NCBI GenBank assembly: GCA_947311175.1
Contig: CAMZKK010000006.1
Location: forward strand, 1 to 8,789
Direction: 5' to 3'
Source: an uncultured Planctomycetota bacterium
Lineage (GTDB): Bacteria; Planctomycetota; SZUA-567; JAFGNG01
DNA: 8,789 nucleotides
Part shown: positions 7,134-8,789 of the stretch, piece after piece
How positions within the stretch are numbered: position 1 is the stretch's first letter
Layout: every line of letters begins with the position of its first letter
Position numbers and translations under genes: made by a program
Notes under the pieces: model-generated
What the model was told of the DNA's origin: nothing
The model's database searches: none
Seen by the model: the letters and a program-made list of their open reading frames with translations, nothing else

Positions 7134-8045
7134 ATGATAGAGATAAATCTTCTACCTGAAGAATTGAGACGTGTTGAAGGAACTCCTTTGCCTAGGTTAT
7201 TAACTATTTGTCTCGGGGTTGCAATCTGTGTGACATTGTTGTTTTTGAATTGGTTTTATTTTAATGAGACCGCAAAGGCAAAAGCAAAGTTGAAAAAGGT
7301 TGAAAAAAATCTTGTTGCTGAAAAAGGTAGAATCAAAAAGCTTGATAAGTTAATTCAAAAAATTACAACAATTAAAGCCCATGTAAGTACGATAGAAGAT
7401 TTGTATCGAGAAAGAATTATCTGGGCGAAGGTATTGTTTGATTTAAAACATATTGTAAACCAACAGGAATACAACAAGCAGAATAAAGAACGTGAATATA
7501 TTTGGTTCACTGATTTAGTCTTGGGTAGTAAGAAAGTCGGAGGTGGGATGCTTGGAATGCCTTCACAAAGTGTAAAGCTTATTACAATTAAAGGCGTGGC
7601 AAGTGCTAGAGGCACGAGAAGAGCAACGGCCATGATTAGAAGCCTAATTGATACTATGGTTAGTTACAAACCGGAAAAATCTCCAGAGATAGAAGCAGTT
7701 GAGGAGATTGAAAAGACCATTAAGGTTAGAAAAGCATTTGAAGAAATGCTGAAGAAAAAAGGTAAAAAGGGGAAGGTTGTTTTGGATCAGGCAACCAAAA
7801 GAAAAATTCGTGCAGACAACGAATTAATTAAACATTTACAAGATAAGAAGAGTGGTGGAATTGCAATGATGCCATTTATGAATCAATTCGAAGGAAGAAG
7901 ACAGCTAAAGATTAAGTGGCAAGATAAGATGAATGCAAGCAAATCAAAGGATGGAAAAAAGTTTATGCCTGAAAGTGGGATGAAGTTTGAATTGACTTTA
8001 AGTTTTAAACCGAAAAAGAAAAAAACGGTTCAGCCTGGTTTTTAA
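7134..8045 (+). CDS. pilN: PilN-like pilus assembly protein with a long insertion
   Basis: PilN is the bitopic inner-membrane partner of PilM and PilO in the alignment subcomplex. The 303-residue product begins MIEINLLPEELR, the motif that docks into PilM. One membrane helix follows (about 21-43), then a lysine-rich coiled coil (about 45-95). A ferredoxin-like periplasmic domain begins at YIWFTDL (122-128) and the strand KLITIKGVAS (148-157). PilN is usually about 180-210 residues. The excess lies at about 180-275, a charged, largely helical, lysine-rich stretch (for example 205-224), after which a last strand KFELTLSFKP (284-293) seems to close the domain. AGGGG at 7121-7125, inside the end of pilM, serves as its ribosome site eight bases before the ATG. 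The PilN assignment rests on the N-terminal motif, topology and gene order; overall similarity elsewhere is low. Confidence 0.85.
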   Translation: MIEINLLPEELRRVEGTPLPRLLTICLGVAICVTLLFLNWFYFNETAKAKAKLKKVEKNLVAEKGRIKKLDKLIQKITTIKAHVSTIEDLYRERIIWAKVLFDLKHIVNQQEYNKQNKEREYIWFTDLVLGSKKVGGGMLGMPSQSVKLITIKGVASARGTRRATAMIRSLIDTMVSYKPEKSPEIEAVEEIEKTIKVRKAFEEMLKKKGKKGKVVLDQATKRKIRADNELIKHLQDKKSGGIAMMPFMNQFEGRRQLKIKWQDKMNASKSKDGKKFMPESGMKFELTLSFKPKKKKTVQPGF

Positions 8046-8060
8046 GCTGAAATTTATATT

Positions 8061-8064
8061 GAGG
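8061..8064 (+). promoter_or_regulatory. Shine-Dalgarno site of pilO
   Basis: GAGG lies five bases before the pilO ATG at 8070, in the 24-bp gap after pilN. It supports this start and independent translation initiation within the operon. Confidence 0.6.
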
Positions 8065-8069
8065 AAATT

Positions 8070-8714
8070 ATGGAAGAAAAAAAGAAATTAGTCATAACAA
8101 TCGCGATAACGTTATTTATGGTGTTATTATTTACAGGAATATTGTTGTATCAATTTAGTGTGTTAGGGGTTACGCCAATGAAGGGTGTAAAAAGCCTTAC
8201 CACGGTAATAGAAAAAAAGGAAAAAGAATTAAATGCACTTAAAGCACGGATTAGTGTAGAGCTTCCACAACGCAAAATGGAAATGACAAAATTGCAACCA
8301 TTGGCAAAAGAGGCAAATCAGTTATTACCCAAAAGTGTAACGGTTGAAGAGTTGTTGAAATTTATAAACTCTAAGGCTGAGTTAGCATTAGTTGATGTTA
8401 CTTCAATTGCAGATAAAAAGGTTAAGCCTAAAACAAGTATGTTTGGAGTTGCTTCAACAAAGAATTTTGATGAAATAGAATATACAATGAATATGACAGG
8501 GACACTTGATGAAATCGCTTTATTTATAAATTATATGGAGATGTTTGAAATTAAAGGTAAATCAGGAAACCTTGAAAAAAGACTTTTTTCGGTTAAGGAT
8601 TTAAAGATTAAAGCAGCGAAAAGTGGATTGACCGAAGGTGGAAGACATAAAGTTACAATGAAGATGAGCACTTATGTTAAGAAAAAAGATGCTGTTTTAC
8701 CAGCAGCATTTTGA
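8070..8714 (+). CDS. pilO: type IV pilus assembly protein PilO
   Basis: PilO pairs with PilN in the inner membrane and periplasm and sets the spacing of the alignment subcomplex. The 214-residue product has a short basic cytoplasmic tail (MEEKKK), one membrane helix (about 7-29), a coiled coil (about 42-85) and a PilO-type ferredoxin-like domain. That domain begins LLPKSVTVEELLKFI (85-99), continues through YTMNMTGTLDEIALFINYME (138-157) with the typical strand-helix pattern, and ends in RLFSVKDLKI (171-180) and the strand HKVTMKMSTYV (193-203). Length and topology are normal for the family. It lies 24 bp after pilN and 11 bp before the next start, so it belongs to the pil operon. PilO proteins diverge strongly, so position and topology carry much of the assignment. 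Confidence 0.87.
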   Translation: MEEKKKLVITIAITLFMVLLFTGILLYQFSVLGVTPMKGVKSLTTVIEKKEKELNALKARISVELPQRKMEMTKLQPLAKEANQLLPKSVTVEELLKFINSKAELALVDVTSIADKKVKPKTSMFGVASTKNFDEIEYTMNMTGTLDEIALFINYMEMFEIKGKSGNLEKRLFSVKDLKIKAAKSGLTEGGRHKVTMKMSTYVKKKDAVLPAAF

Positions 8715-8725
8715 TTGGAGTTTTA

Positions 8726-8789
8726 ATGATGTTTAATATCAAAAAATATAAGCAGGTGATGACTTTTATCTTTGTTGTCGCACTGATGA
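8726..8789 (+). CDS. start of the next pil-operon gene (truncated by window end)
   Basis: An ATG at 8726, with GGAG five bases upstream (8717-8720), opens a frame that runs off the right edge after 21 codons. The visible residues are a basic N-terminus (FNIKKYKQ) followed by a hydrophobic stretch (VMTFIFVVALM), which looks like the start of a signal peptide or membrane anchor. A second ATG directly follows and could equally be the start. In pilMNO clusters the next gene is often pilP (lipoprotein) or the secretin pilQ, both exported, which would suit this N-terminus. Too little is visible to choose. Confidence 0.7.
   Translation, partial: MMFNIKKYKQVMTFIFVVALM

Overview
This AT-rich window comes from a bacterium that I cannot place from sequence alone. 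A separate PilM-PilN-PilO set implies a diderm (outer-membrane) cell with a type IV pilus or related secretion machine. The low GC, the lysine-rich proteins and an S41 protease fused to HEAT-like repeats would fit a PVC-superphylum or similar environmental lineage. That is a guess, not a demonstrated assignment.

Layout. Positions 1-202 hold no firm gene. They carry an imperfect inverted repeat followed by a T run, and possibly the 3' end of a plus-strand gene entering from the left. Positions 203-3906 hold a minus-strand pair: a secreted HEAT-repeat/PDZ/S41 C-terminal processing protease, then folC, 17 bp apart and probably co-transcribed. A 113-bp divergent spacer (3907-4019) carries a good sigma70-type promoter for aroA. 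From 4020 everything reads on the plus strand: aroA (EPSP synthase), then a 208-residue unrecognised protein whose ATG overlaps the aroA stop (TGATG). After a 183-bp gap come pilM, pilN and pilO and the first 21 codons of a further gene. Each gene of the pil cluster has a clear Shine-Dalgarno site, and the spacings (1, 24 and 11 bp) indicate an operon.

Function. FolC (folate polyglutamylation) and AroA (shikimate pathway to chorismate, itself a folate precursor) are housekeeping enzymes. The S41 protease probably acts in the periplasm or at the envelope. PilM (cytoplasmic, actin-like) should bind the N-terminal INLLP motif of PilN. PilN and PilO, each with one membrane helix, a coiled coil and a ferredoxin-like periplasmic domain, should form the alignment subcomplex linking the cytoplasmic motor to the outer-membrane secretin.

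No defence system, mobile element, CRISPR array or RNA gene is visible, and I see no convincing undescribed system. The points most worth a second look are the roughly 95-residue lysine-rich insertion in PilN, the HEAT-S41 fusion, departures from usually conserved residues in AroA and PilM, and the unrecognised protein coupled to aroA.
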